64,000 nucleotides of DNA from Phytophthora quininea (taxonomy: Eukaryota; Oomycota; Peronosporomycetes; Peronosporales; Peronosporaceae): assembly GCA_011947345.1 (NCBI GenBank), contig JAAVTG010000248.1, positions 186,001 to 250,000 of the forward strand, written 5' to 3'. The notes below the pieces were generated by a model. It worked only from the letters and a program-made list of their open reading frames with translations. It was not told the origin of the DNA and searched no databases. Positions 11,851-26,800 of the stretch are shown here, one piece after another. The position numbers were made by a program, and so were the translations under genes. Every line of letters begins with the position of its first letter. Position 1 is the stretch's first letter.

Positions 11851-14800
11851 TCAAGGCGAGTCAGCCTGAGCTGTGTCTCTTTCACCTGTTGGTGACAATG
11901 GTGGCAGACTCACGCGCACTTCTCGAGCCTCCCGCGTGAGAAATTCTAGCATGGCCGGAGTCCGGCTAATGGAAGAATGCATGATCGCAGCTTGTAGAAA
12001 CACGTTCAGCGCCTCTTGCCGATGCTTCGCTACTGGCCCCCTAGTACTGGGAAGGAACGTCCGTGGAGGTAGCGATGGAAGCCCGTCAAGTGAATGACCC
12101 ATTGCCACAAGCAGAGCGCACAACTCGCGGAACTCACTAAAACGACGAAACACTGTCCACTGGTAGGGACCTCCGTAGACTAGGATCTGGAAGACACTGA
12201 ACGACAACAGACGATCAACCGCACGAGTCGGGACGTTGGCGTGGGCATCCTTGTTCTGTAGGTGGCAAACCTCAACGCGTACGGATCGGAGAGGCTGCGA
12301 CTTTAGATCGTCGTCAGAGAGTCCAGACACTGTTGTGTCCTGGACATTTTCCATCAGAACGTGAAGATCCGTGCGCTCTTCGTCATTGGCTGCAAGGGCA
12401 CTAAACGCCGCACCAACACGTCCGCCGCCTCCATTCATCCGAGACTCTTCTTGGCTCTTCTCCAAATTCAACAGCAAGTATCGAGTGGCTGACACATCCA
12501 CACGCGCTGAGTCGACAGCCACACGGAAATTGGTAGCTGCAATGTCGCTATCGCACTCGATACTGTACGAACGCGACGGGGACGTGGACTGACCAATCTT
12601 CAGTGCTGGGCCTTCCACCAGCACTTCTAAAGTGGAATCAAGAGCAACTTCCCACAATTTCTGCCCAGTTTTGCCACTCAAACAGATCAGGCGCTTGTCT
12701 GTGAGTAGCACTAAGCCACGGTGCGGCTCGATCCCGTAGTCAACATGATACACATAACTGCACAAACACGAGAGTCAAAACCTGACAATGCTGCTAACAA
12801 AAAGCGTAGTTGAGACGTACTCGTCCGTAGCATCGAGCGATGTCAAAAGAAGTACTGCGTAGCCTCGAGATTCTCGCTCTGAGTACGAAACAAGAACGCC
12901 GTCCGAGCTGAGTAACACACAAAAAGACGTTTGTGACCTGTCAGTGAACTACAGTACAATGAATTATTGACAAGTTCGCACGTACCAAATGCGTCGCGGA
13001 AGGCGGAAACGAGTGACAACATCAAATGCATTGCGTTCAGCCCCATCCAGAGACTCGGCGCTAGTTTTTGCTCCCCGTGACAGACTGGTGAGCAAGTCAA
13101 GGAAGCCCGCAGTGGGCTTAACAATTAAACCAGCGACCCCTTTACCGATGCCCACTACGAAACCACCGGCGCCGTCTTGTTCGGCACCACGCACAGGCGC
13201 AGCAACAATACCCTTAATGCCATCCCACACACCTCCGACGAGTCCTTTACTACCTTCCGCAATTGCGTCACCAAGATCGTTAATCCTCTTGACCTGCCTC
13301 GAGGATGCTCGCTGGCGCTGCACGTTGTACTGTTCGTCCATAGCCAACAAGGCAATCCCTTTGCCCAGCGTTTCTGTGATCTTGCCGGTGGTATGGAAGA
13401 TTCCAACTGCCGTGTTGCGTAAAAGGCTTTTGGATCCCTTCGTCATGCCGGTGCGTAGATTCTCGATGCGTATACCCTTTTCGTCTTCCAGCAGCATCTG
13501 TGCAGGAGTATAAAAGAAGTCTTTCACACCCGTGCCCAACGTACTCACGAGACCAATGGGGTTGCCCAAAAATCAACTGAGCCCATGATACTGTACCAGC
13601 TTCGCAAGCCGTGGTGCAGGTAGTGCTGCATCGCGTAGAAAGCGAGTGTGTGGGTCGTCTCCAGGAGGTTTTCAACATAAAACTCAGGTACTCGAATAGG
13701 TGCTTGATCCAGGTTGGAAACCAACGCTGCAGCCGCACTGATCAGCGTACTTAGCACGGAAGACATGTCCGGAGAAAGCTGCGCTCACAAACAGAAACGT
13801 TTAGAGGTCAGTCAGTAGTTAACTCTACATTGTGTCGTTTAAAAGTTTCTTACCAGCGACAGCAGTAGTGACCGATCGGCTGTGCTCGTAAAGGTGACGT
13901 TAACCTTCACGGGGCACAACAGAAGCCACTTCAACAGAACCTTCATGTTTCCCCTCCACCACTTCTTGAAATGCCTTCACTTCCACCAATCAGTACAGGC
14001 GTGGACCACTCCGTTTCTAGCAATCTTAATGCTAAGTTGGAGCCAAATTCATTTCCAGAAGGCTGTTTCTTAGACGTTTGTTTCCCTCCACGCGTGGTAG
14101 ATGCCGCATGGGACCACTCCACGCCGGAAAATACATGGGCGAGTGCTACCAGCGTTGCATCCTCCAACTTAATCTCCAGTTCCTGAAGTTGCCCAAAAAT
14201 ATAGTCGAACTGGATCACGTTGGCTTGGCGACTGAAAACGGTCATTAGCTGGACAGTCGGTAACAATATCGCACTTGGTGACGTATTGGCGCCCCCTGCA
14301 TTTGACTTGCTTTTGGACCCTTTGTCACTCGCTGTCGTGTAGCCTTCTTCTTGCAGCTGCGTGTCCAAGAGACGCATTGGGCGTAACAATACGGGATAGT
14401 TTGTGTCGAGAAGTTGGTTGTCAATCTGAAAGTGTCCAATACGAGCGTTCACTACTTGCTTTCCGTCAGAGATTTGAGCGTAGCTGAGCTGAATTCCTGC
14501 AGACGCGTTTTGGTCCGAAAGAGAAACGCAAAGAACTTCTTGCGGTTGCTGGGGTCCAGACGAAGGCACTGTTGATATCCACGAGCCATCATCTACTACT
14601 GAGACACACAGACGAGCCACTTCGAGCTGGAAGTGCAGGTTAAGATCACTATTCTGGTGGGCCGCTCGCAACGGGTTTATGAAATCCCACTTCAACGCTA
14701 GACGCAATTGGCCGATCATCTCCAGAGCTGAGTGTTGATGCGTACGTTGCTCAGGGGAATACAACGCACAGATACGCTCGTTAAAGGCAAGGGTGGACAC

Positions 14801-17800
14801 CTCAGAAATAGGGTTTCCATCCATCGGATTGGACGCGCCAGAGAATGAAGATGGCGGTAACGGGACCCAGCACTCAGCCAACAGGACATCAAAGCGTGAG
14901 TCTTGCTTGCTGTGGTCCAAGTGATCCATCATAGCGTCGTCGCCGAAAAATAGAGGAAAGGCACAATACTCGACTCCTGTGAAGCAGACAACCCGTGGTC
15001 AGAAGTCTCGTTGCGCAAATACACACGTACTAAAACCTGATCGTCACCAGGCTTTGCAGTGGTAGGTTTTGCGTTTTTAGTTTCGGCAAATTCCACGCGT
15101 CGATTCCATTCAGCATCGTATTTTCGTATCCCAAATTCCTCGCCGGTTGTTTGCGCGCAAGGAGGTCTTGCTGTTTCGCTGAACATCATTCGCTCTGGTG
15201 TTGTCGGTTGATATAGAAAAGATAGCGTGAAAGTCGACCAGGAAGATTTATCTTTCGTTTGTGGCGCGCCATCTTCTCCCCAGTGCATAGCCTTTTCGAT
15301 GACAGCAAAAGACGCGTCACGATGGAGATTTACGATGGTTTTCCCATTGGCTGCAACTACCGTATCACCAATACGGATTTTCCCTTCGTAAATGAGCGCC
15401 CCACAAGGTCCGTCGCACACGACACCTTGCACGATCACACGCCCATTACGATAGACTAGATCAAGACCTAACATTTGCCCTCGGGGAATTCATGCGTACG
15501 AATCCGCTGCAAACGAGCGTTGCTACTTGGTAGGTCCACCATTGATGCTTTTCCACTTCCAGTCGATGATTCGACATTGTCTGAGTTGCTCTGCTCATTA
15601 ACTGGGGGCGACGAAGTTGAAGGTTTCGCAACAGCAGATAAGGCTGAGCGAGTAGACTCTTGATACGTGATAGTGCAATACACCTTTGGCTCCAAATGTT
15701 CTGTGGTTCCATGGGTTTTCTTGAAATTATTTCGAATAATCTCGGCGGGAATTTGTAGATTTGAGACGCCAATTAGGACCGCAGTGAGCCGCTTTTCGTC
15801 GTCCATTTCATCGTACGTGCCGTCGCTACCAGATTCATCAGTTGTCACCGAGACAGCAGATCCTCTACCGGAATTGGTACTTTTGCTACGGGTCTCGAGA
15901 TTTTCTTCATCAGCACCAGCCATCCTAGTGAAGAATCGGGATAACCCTGGATCCTTGTTATCGTCAGAATCAATGCCGTTATTTGAACGAGACCGCTGCG
16001 GAATGTTACTGCCACTGGTTGAAGTATCCACTGCTTCATGCTCGAGTAAAAGCTTTAATTGCGCCTTTGAGCTGACCAGTACTTCATAATCTTTCTTCAT
16101 CTGGTACACAGATAGCACATCCGCCAGCTCTTTAACTGTTTCATTTGATTTGATACCACCGCCAACAGAACCTCCGGCAACTGTCATTGACGACCGAGTG
16201 GTAAATGTGCGACGGCAGCACATTTGAAAACGAATTCGTGCTCCATTCTCAGTAGTATGGGACCATGCTTCTCCTTTTCGGGCTACTCGCACAGGCGCCA
16301 AAAATTCTACTACTTGCGAGTCCGTGTTCATTTCACTTCTGGCTGATATCATCGCAGCGGCACAGTATTCTTGTAGCGGAATTCGGGCAGTTGCTACAAG
16401 AGATGACCCAAACAATAGGTCGGCTTCACGAACCTCCACCGCAATTTCGATGTTGCTGCCACCATTTATATCGCCTAGGAGCAACGCACTCAGTATCGAC
16501 AGTGAATTCGAAGCGGGAAGCCACCGAGGAAACATCGTCGTTGCTTGTGGTGATAACTTTGCTCGAACTTCCTCGCCTTCAGCGTTGAGTGAAAACACTA
16601 AAAATGGTTGACAAGATGTTAAATCACTGCGCCCTGCTTGGAGAAATACATCTTCCAAAAACGTTGCTTCGACTAATCGAACGCAGACTGCCAAAGCCTG
16701 GACTTTTTCTTCAATTGAGGACGACTTGGTTTCAGCGTCGTCCTCAAGCGTTGCGTGCGATTGCAACGTAGTTTCATCACCATCATTGACTTCGTCGACA
16801 TCAACAGCGAAACGCACCCGTTTCTTCTTTGAGGGTACCTCTTGCGCGATTTCTTCGTCGGCAATGTGATCTGATAGTTGGGATGCATGCTCGGCCAGGA
16901 TATGGGAAACGAATACAATCGATGTATTGTAGCGCTTCCAGCTACGGAGAAGCGTAGCTCTGCGACGCCGTTTGTGCTCACCAGAGAACCCGGGGAGCAT
17001 GTCTGTAACCAATAAAGTTTTTGTCGTCTCGTCTAGCAGTACTTCAGCCCACAAGCGCTTTTTCGCAGTCCCTTCCGATATATCTATCGATGGCAACCGT
17101 TGTAGATTCTTCAGTTGTACTTCAAAGCTAGCCACGACCTGTGTTTGCCCCGCTTTGGAGAGTGTTGCAACAGGTGTGCCGTATTTTTCGTTGCAACGCG
17201 AGGCATTTGTCTTATCACTTGAGTGGAGGTGCAGACTGGGATCTTTTCTCAGAGCGCCAATCCCTAAACCTGCAACCTTTTGTACTTGAACAAACACAGT
17301 TGGGAATGCCGAGAAACGAAATGGCACATAGTCAATCGTATGAAAAGGAAGAACGGGCTCTCCACCTTCGAATCCAATCGTAGTGTTCCCTTTCTCGTCC
17401 TTTACCAGAGTTTTCTGCCAGACGACCAGCTCCAAGTTGCTACATTCATTTTTGATCTTGTACGGCACAAAAACGTCCTTCTGTTTCACTGTTAGGGTGT
17501 GTTCTTTGTCATCCTCCTCATACTCAAACGAAACCGGGTGAGATAATTGAATGGACTGATTGCCTTCCTCCAGGTACACCAAGAACGATGGGTCATGAAG
17601 TTCAACAGCTACATTTAACTGTATCCCCTCCGCAAGCATGCGCTCAGCGTCGCTGTATTCGTCGTCAGCATCAAAGAACATATTCGGATCCTCTTCGTTC
17701 TCGGTTGGATCGGAAGGAGATCTTCCTTCGAAGCACTCTGCGAGACAAGGGGTGCTGGCCGAACCTTCGGCTTTATCCGCAACACAAAATTCCCCACAGA

Positions 17801-20800
17801 TGACAGTTCAAAGGGCGCACTCCACTGTGATGAATTGGCATACGAGAATGCGTCGTGCCGTTCATCCGGCAGTACAAAACAGATTTGCACACGTGACGGC
17901 AAACGAGAATCACTCCAATGGAACATTTTGGTCTCTTGCCGACGAATCACGATGACTGAGCTGGAGTCTGTTGACCGCTCTTGGCGAATGCGGATTTCAA
18001 ATCTCTTTGAGGTATTGATAAAATAGTATCGAGGCACTAACGTTACAACACGCGATCGCGAGAATTTTGCTGGCCCTTGCTCAATCATAACGCCAAACTC
18101 GTACTGCTTAAACGTCGACTGTAAGCCATTTGATGACGCCCCAAACTCCGCAATTGTGGACAGAATTGACCTTGCATCACGAGACTTATTAGTGGGTACT
18201 AGAATTTGTCCACGTACTCCGACAGCGCTGATATCAAAAGATTCGGACTGCACTTCACGCTCATTTTTGCCACCTTTAATACCGATTTTCATCTTGGACA
18301 CAACTTGCTTGCTTTCACACGAGAACACCGACAGCGAAACAGCTGATGCTTCATCATTAGCATTAGCCTTATCTTCATGCAGACGGTCCGGATGATTTGA
18401 TGGTATTAGATAGCCATCGTCGGTGTAGAATGCTAGCGACAACGACGTGCGATCAATTAGCCAGTACTCTGTGAACACTCTGCACACCACAGGAGCGAGC
18501 TTGTTCAGAGCTCGCGAGCGTAACATTTCTAGCTGAGTAATTTCGACGCATATTGTCAGCTTGTTCGTTAGTGTAGAGGGCTCAAATTCACTGTCATCAC
18601 GCATGTTTAGCTCAATTCGCTCGCAAAAGGACTGACACCCATAGATGAGCGTATCCCTGCCCCACTGCGAAAATCGTCGTAATTGAATTTGCGGCAGAGC
18701 GAGACTGAGCCCAACCACAGTCGGAATTTGCAAAACGTCTCCATTATCCAAGTCCTGCTCTAGAATTTCCAGCTCGGCAAGACAGGCTGAGCTACCCGAT
18801 GAAATTTTTCCACTCGAGCCCGAAAAGGAAGCAGCGTTTTTGCCACCCACACAACTTCCGCTTCAGACTTCATGCAGACCGTTCGGTACGCCACTTCATA
18901 AGGTATCAAATTCTCCAAAATAATAGGTGGGCGAAGAGTAATCGTTGTCTCGTGTCTCTCAGACTTTCGTAGTGCCGTTAAAATGACTTGAAACGGCGGT
19001 AGCGATACACCAAATGCGAAATCAACTGCCGAATACCCTTCGCCGTCTGCATTTGGATGGTCTTCCCAATAAAGGTCAGTGCTCTACGCAGTTCGAGCGA
19101 TCCAACATTTTGTCGACGATTTGACCGGCCTCTCAACGTCGTATCATTTGATCGGAGTAAGGTAGCGATTGAAAGTGCTTCGAGCGCTGGACTTGCCCGT
19201 TTAACAGCAACGGACGGAACGCTATGGTACCTGATTCCAGATATTGAATTGGAATGTAATGCGCAACTTTGCCACCCGGCGCAATAACCTCTTCTCGAAG
19301 GCCGTTGTAGATAACTTGAATGGGAATGCTAAAGTAGTTCATTAGCTGAACTTTCCCACGAAGCCGTAGAACAAGGGTTCCTTGCTCTGCTACGGTTTCG
19401 CAAATAATGCTTTCGCCATGCCACGAATCTCGTGGCTTTCCGCTGCTTTCCAAATGCAGATAACTCCTATTTGAATACCCAATCGGAACTGGAATTGCCT
19501 TTGAAGATGCCGTCTTTTGAGATGGGGATTGTGGCTTGAGCCATAATAACCTACGCAGTGGCGAGGTCACACATCCTGCTGGCGCTTCATGAGCAACAAT
19601 ATCCGTCGCAACACGTTCGCCACTTTCCACTCGAATCCACTTTGTATTTGAGGATGAAATGTCATTTAACATAGTTGATAAACGGCGGCGACTCCAAGCA
19701 TTATTGTTGAACATTGCCGCTCCCGTCTTCATGATATCATCGTTAGTGTCAGCTCCTGGTACTTCAGTTGGCATCTCGATGGATCCCGTGGGTCTGCGAG
19801 ATGACGACGGTGTTGACACGGACGTTCCAATGCTGGAGGAAGCCGGGTGAGTTGCTACTACGAACGGAATTCCTGACTGGTTATCGACATAAATGAATGG
19901 GCCAAGTCGTGAAGATAAAGCTCCATCACCCGATGTCACTTTCGTCACCAATCCGATAAAGTGAACGAGCACATTGATGACGTTTCGCGAGACGTTGATG
20001 TTAAAATCATCTTTCACCACCAGGATGAATGTGTTCGCCTGCCTAGCACCACCCTGATCATGAGGCTGTTCCAACAGCTCACGGTAAATGAAATTCTTAG
20101 ATTCCCACGAGTGCGCAGCTGCATTGGTGAATACCTCTGTTCTAGACGAGCGAAAGAGACATAATGGCATTCCGTCACAACGCAAAGCAGCTCCCGTAGG
20201 CGAAACAGTCTGGCGTTCTGATAAACAGTAGTCACACAGCACACCACCTTTACCATGGAACGCCAAATTCACTTCGAAGTCTTCCAATACAGGCTCCCAC
20301 ACCGCCAACTGAGAGTTGTACGCTTGAATTCCGAAACGCAAGCTCGATAGCGCAGTAAATCTCTCTTCCAGTATTCCTCGGATATCTGCATGAAGCGTGG
20401 CAACTCGGAAGTGAAGAAGCGGGAGCAACATGTTGTGGAAATCATTTACAACGGTTGCATTTACTCCAGGAAGAGTAAACTCAAGTATCTTTAAGTTTTC
20501 CAGGAACGACCCATGCGAAAACACTGAGTTTCTTGTTTTTCGTCTTCTTCGAGGAACTGCTTCCTTTTCATCATCAGTAGTATCAAAGACGTCCTCGGCA
20601 GTCGTATCATTACGATGTTTTTCCCTAGATGAAGGGCTACTAGACACAATTGACAGAGCGAATGGAATGGGTGCATCGCCGACACCGTTGAACATCAGGT
20701 ATCCGCCACCTCGCGCCCCAGTCGTATCCACAGTATGAGCACCTTCCGTTCGGGACCCTGACCTGCTCGAGTTGAAATCCATTTGTTGCCCTGTTGCGTT

Positions 20801-23800
20801 AGCTCCTCCGAAAGTTTTATTTTTGCTAAAGGAGCGGTATATAGTAAGCTCCTCGAATACGATAACTTCCCGATCGTATACGACGCTCTTATCCGAATTA
20901 AACATCGTACTGCCGTGTTTCCAAATTGTCGTTTCAAAGGCGCCAGCAGACCCTTCTGGCCCAAGATATCCAATTGCGCCAAGCTGATCATACTTTCGGA
21001 TAACAGTCGACTGTGTTACTTCTCTGGATGAATCTCTGTTGGGAGTTGGCGGTGCATTCGTGGCATCTTGTTTAGATACTTGATCCTCCTCGGTACCCTT
21101 GTCACTGACCTTCTCCTGCATCACTGCTTCCAAAATGATTCTGTCACCGTAATAGATTTCATCGCCTATCTGTCGTCGACTTCCAGGTGCAGGAAGAACC
21201 CGAAAAGCCACACTTTGAACTAATTGTCGCTGGTGAGCTGTGTAGGGAAGGACAAGGTATCGTTTACGCCATGTCGAGTTATAAAATCCAACCACAGGCC
21301 TCGTCTCGAGCCGTCCTCGAAAGCTGGCAGATACCAAATAAATCAGAGATGAACCGTAGAGCGCAGCGGTACGTTGATGATCACTCTTCTTCGCGGAAGA
21401 CAGCGCAACGTTTGAACGAGGAGACGATGCAGAACGAGTGCGGCTAACCCACGACGAAGAACCTTGGCTGACTGCACCTCCACCTGAGAGAGAAGAACTA
21501 GACGATCCCGACATTGATCGGCGTTTCGGGCCCTCTTGTAATCCAAGTTCAGTAACGATAGTTGGTCGACGAAGAATATGTTCCAAAGAGGTTAGCATCG
21601 TGCAAAAATCCAAATATCCGAACCGCAGCTCCATAACTCGGTCAAACGTCGTTCGAAACTGCAGGAACCGCGAGCGGAGGTCCATCTGCAACACTGTTTC
21701 CATGTCGATGGGCTTCAAGCAATCAGCAGACGCTGACGTTGTCGCGAGCTCTGTTGCCCAAACACTTTCCTCGGGCAGTCGCGAGGTCCCATGTATGTTC
21801 TCGAGCACAATACAAAACTGCAGCTGATTATGGCTTCGCGAGGTAGGCACTCTGCCCTCAACGGTAGCAGCAGCGCATTCTTTTTCGTTGGTCTGTTGCA
21901 CATAGTTGAACATGACGGATGCTTCCCATGACAACATCAGCGCTCGAGACTTCAGTTTATGCGGGTCCTCAACCAAAAGTAACGCGGATGGTCCGAGATT
22001 CAGTTCCAGACAGATCCGACGATACAGTGGCGGTGTAGCCGCCGTCTCACGTCCTTCTGCTTCCCCGTTAGCTGTGTCTTCGTCCAAGACAGTGTGGCCG
22101 TCATTGCTCCTCCTTTCACCCCTACCACTAGCAAAATCATCATCCTCAGCACCCCATCCCGGCGGCACTTCTAAAAACTGCAGTACCTCGTAATGAATAT
22201 TGGACGGGATCACTTTGAATCCAGCAACATCAATAATCAAGTCCATTCTTCCCTCCGTCCCCATATCTTCTCCAGTTTTGTCGGACGACGCGCCGCCATG
22301 GCTCGTCAACGTGGATGATACTGGCGAGGAGACAGACGCCTCGGAATCTGTTCGCCTCAACGAAAATTCGGACCCAAATAGTCCTATCAGAGCCCTGGAA
22401 GATACACTTCGGAACTGTGTACGGGGGTTCGTAGTCCCTTTGAGTTGGAAGCAAACGCTGCATCCAAGCCAGCGGTGGCTGCGTCCACTTCAAGAGTTTC
22501 GCGACCAAATTGAATAGTGAGTGCTTTCGCCATTCCTTCTTTCTTCTGCTCAAAAACAAGTACATCACGATAAGAAGTCGACATCTTCGAATTCACTCGC
22601 GAGTCTCGGACATGAATGCCTTCCAACTCGACATTTGTGACTAGTTTACCCAACGCCAAATTATAATCGGCTCGCCCAGTAAGAATCGATAGTGCCAGCA
22701 CGCAAATGGACCCTTCGTTAGTTTTTCCAGTTTCTGCCATACCAAGGTCACCGCTACTTGAAGGATGGTATCCGCTCTGACCCTGCAGGATTTCCATCGT
22801 TATCTCTGGAACAACAAACTCCAGTATAATATGGCGCACTTCGGTTTCTGGGATCTCTGTAGTATTAGCCTCATGGCTTGATTCGTTGATATTCTCCTCA
22901 GCCTTTCCAGATGTTGAAGGTAACGATGCTGCATCGAGGCTGCGAGATAGTGAGAAACGCCCAGCCGATGCGCGGGGCACGTTTGCGGCTGGTGTTGCTG
23001 GTTTATCAGCTCCTTGTGAAAAGCGATAACGACTTCGCTCGCGATAGTTCTGGAACGGCACTCGAAGCAAGAAAGCGTATTGCTCCTGATTGCAAACCAA
23101 ACGAACAGGACTATAACTAAGATTTAATTTCAGATCAGCATGAGATCGGAAGTCTGTTGCCAGCGAATAATCTGTAAGACCGAGAAGGCTCTGCGTGATA
23201 AATCCACTTGTACCTTGACGCTTGTTGATACCATCACGATCCACGAGGATCACTGAGACGATTCGGAGCGCCTTCATATCAAGCCACAACTGCTTCAGCG
23301 ATGAGTTCAACAGCACTTTCGCCACGATACGATTTTCCATACCCAGGAAGTTATTGACAACTGCTTCGTTAGAAGCCCGAAAAATGTCGAATTTGAGCAA
23401 TAGCGACTCTGACGACATGCGATGCGGCGGCATCTCCAACACAGCATCTTCAAGTCGGATATCGACAAGGGGAACATTGACACAACTTCAGAACCCAGGA
23501 ACTTCTCTGGATTGAGATCTTCAGTATTCACTTGTGTCTCCACTGGCCCCCTTGCATATCGACAAGCTGGAAATCACCTTCCCATAGCATATCTGCCTGC
23601 TCTCGTGACATAATAGAGAGCACAGTCTCAAGTAATACCCTTTAGTCCAATAATTCTGCATGTCGTCCACAAAGCTATACAGGAAGCGGATTCGAGGAGA
23701 CTTTAGTCGAACAGAGAAGCGACTAGTGTAACCTGGATGCCACGCCTCTTGGATTTTATCTGCCCCGTAATATTGAGCAGTACAAGAGAATACCGCAGGA

Positions 23801-26800
23801 ACCTCGTCCAGCAGCATCAGAATTTCGTTCAGCTTCGGAACATAACCCACGATAGCATCCCCGTCCCGCTTGCCTGGGTTATCACCGTAGACCTTTTTTC
23901 GCTGTTGCCTGACTCAGGGAATGCATTTCCATGGGATATAATCTCGGTCAGATGCTGTTCTGAGAGAGATACATCGCAGATTTTCAACGATGTGAGATAG
24001 GCAAATACACTAAGGTAGCGTGGGAATTGTTGGACACAACAGCAGAATTGCTGTGCAGTCAAACTCGCAAAAGCCGACGGCATTCCAGCTGGTCTTTGAG
24101 TGTCGTCCAAATGAAGAAACAGCGACAAACCTTCCACCTGAAGACGCAACTGCATCGAAGCCGGCAACTCTACGTCGTCATCCTCAACTTTTGCTTTAGG
24201 TGTAGCGTCTTCGGTTTCTCTATCTGGGCTAGCCACTGGAATATTATCCAGGAACGAAGATGCCATCCATACACCTAATTTTCTCGAAAATGTTCCTTCG
24301 TTCGCTTCAGTGTCAACTGATGACAACACAGACTGCTCTTCATTATCAACAGCCAATCCTTTCCGGTCAGACGCGCTTCCTTCGCTAGCGCTTCGCATTG
24401 ACAACGGCGGTGGTGGAAATGATTGTTGATCTGGCGCATTTTCCTCCGTTGAGTCTTCGCCATTACGCTTGAAAAAGAACACGAAAATCTCTGCCAGTGT
24501 ATCCTGATGAACATCTATCGACAAAACGCGCAGACTTGTATCAACTGAAAGCGGTGTAACGAGCGGGTCTTGCCAAACTGAGTTTTTATCGGAAGACGAC
24601 GGAAAAGGTGCTTGGCGAGCATATTCCCACATTCTTTTATCTTTTGGCATGACAGCATCCGATGCGATACTCGTAATTGCAGCATGGATCAGCTGTTCGG
24701 ATGATGGCGGAGATTTAATACGCTCGTCCACCTTTTCGGTTGAATCAGTTACAACATCGTGATTTCCTGACCGCATAAGAAATCGTTTCTTCTCCACAAT
24801 CTTTGATGAAGGCAATGATTTCAACAGGAGAATGTCTTCAACTAAAAGCGTACCAAGCGCAAACTCCAATCTCCTGTCGTACGAGCGCACTTTGAGACGC
24901 GCGTGTATATCAACTGCTCGTACACGAACTATTTTCCCGGAGCAGTTTTCCAAATCACGCACCTGAAGTGTAAGTGTAACTTCGCCTATCCCAAACTGGA
25001 GATTACAAACCACACGTTTCCACAACTTTAGTAAGTCTTGGTCGTCAACATCTTTTCTCTACCCGCTTTCTTTCGATCCCATAAAGCCCGTTTTGCCAAC
25101 CCAACATAAGGACTGCTCTCGGACGTACCAAGACGCTTGCCACTTGAACCACTGCTTGACGAAATGGTACCCCTGGTTGCATGTACGACGATGTCTTGCG
25201 AACAAGTTTTGGCTTACTGCGCCTTGGTGTTCCAGATGTCAGCTGGCTAACGCGTCCAGAATTTTGCGTCACCAAATCCGGGAGCTCCATGGCCTCTCTG
25301 TCATTTCGACGTCGAGCATGAAACGACAAGTTTTCTCCAAATGAATGCAATAACCGCATCAACGAACGGAAACTTGTAGCTGAGAGTTTTAAATGGACAC
25401 TGTCGACGCCACCAAATAACTTCAAAAGAGGAATAGTCGGGTCATCCGGCGTAACGCTCATGTAGAAGCTGAACTCCAGTGACGTTTTCTCGAGAAGGTA
25501 GTGCCATGGCAATATCTTGGCTGAATGCTTCTGTGCGTGGAAAGCGCTTTTATTTCTATCCCCATCAACAATTTGCACTTCGATTCCGGATATGCTGATC
25601 TCCAGTACGTCGTACAATTTTTCTTCAGATCCTGATAGAGAAATCCGTCGACTTGCCGTCAAACCCCTTACGTTCTCTTCAATACTAGTCGCCGTATCAT
25701 TGCTGTCACAATCAACACTGGGGTGCTTGGTTTCTGCTTTTAGGAGACCAAGAAATACTAGTAGACTGACTTCCTCGCCTGTTGGCACGCCAGTATCTGG
25801 TGGTGGTGATTGAATTATGTTGATCAAAGGGGATATCACCTCCAGACGAACATCGAGTTTTGTTCTGCGAGCAAGTGCATCGCGCAATTGAGCTGCACTG
25901 TAGCGCTGCAAACTCTGAGCTCGTTTCCAAGCGCTATGCTCGAGTCCAGATAGATCCACATTAACAGGCCGAGAAAACACGGCGACCACATCGAGAAGAA
26001 ACATCAAGTTCACGTTGCATTTAATGGCTTGTGTCACCAATGAAATCCGAAGCAAATGAGCCGTTGGCATATCATCACTCATGGCCTTTGCATCTTGTTT
26101 GTTGTCACGTATTGATCCTGCATCGACCTCCGGGTGCCGCTCTGATTCAATACTTAGTTGCATAAGCGGGAGTTCTCTCTCACAATGACGAAGCCTCACA
26201 CTGCTCATTTGGTTTCGCACTCCAACAGGATGGTATTCAAGTACTTCATCCATGTCCATTCGCTGGAGAAAGAAATCAGTCTCAGATGAGCTCACGGAAC
26301 GCCTCCTGTTGGAGCTTCTATCATCTACCATAGACTGCATGCTTTGGCAGAAAAATGCATCCCGCAGGCGAAGCCCCACATCAAAACACGAAGGCCGCAC
26401 TAAGAACTGGATTTCAACGTCATCCAGTGAAGCAATTAGGTGTGATGATGCGATCTTGGGGACGGTAGTGTTTAGGTGACAAGGCGGTATTCCAACAGAA
26501 TCAACAGGGGCATCTTCTAAAGTGAGTCCAAACCGTGCTTTGCACAGAGAAAGCTGAAACCGATATAAAATATGTTGGCGTTCTTGCAGTAGCCGCTTCT
26601 TGCGTGCAGTGTCGTCTTCAATTTCACCACCTACTGGTGTTTGACCTTCATTTCCGTCCTCTTCCGGGTGAAAGTCGATCGCTGCATACAGGTCCTTAGT
26701 GTCCTGGTCGCTCCACGTTACGTCTTCCACACGCATCCCACCGCCACGCTGGGAGTCCGACACATTGCCGGAGGTGCCACCACGCACACCAGCCGTGCTA

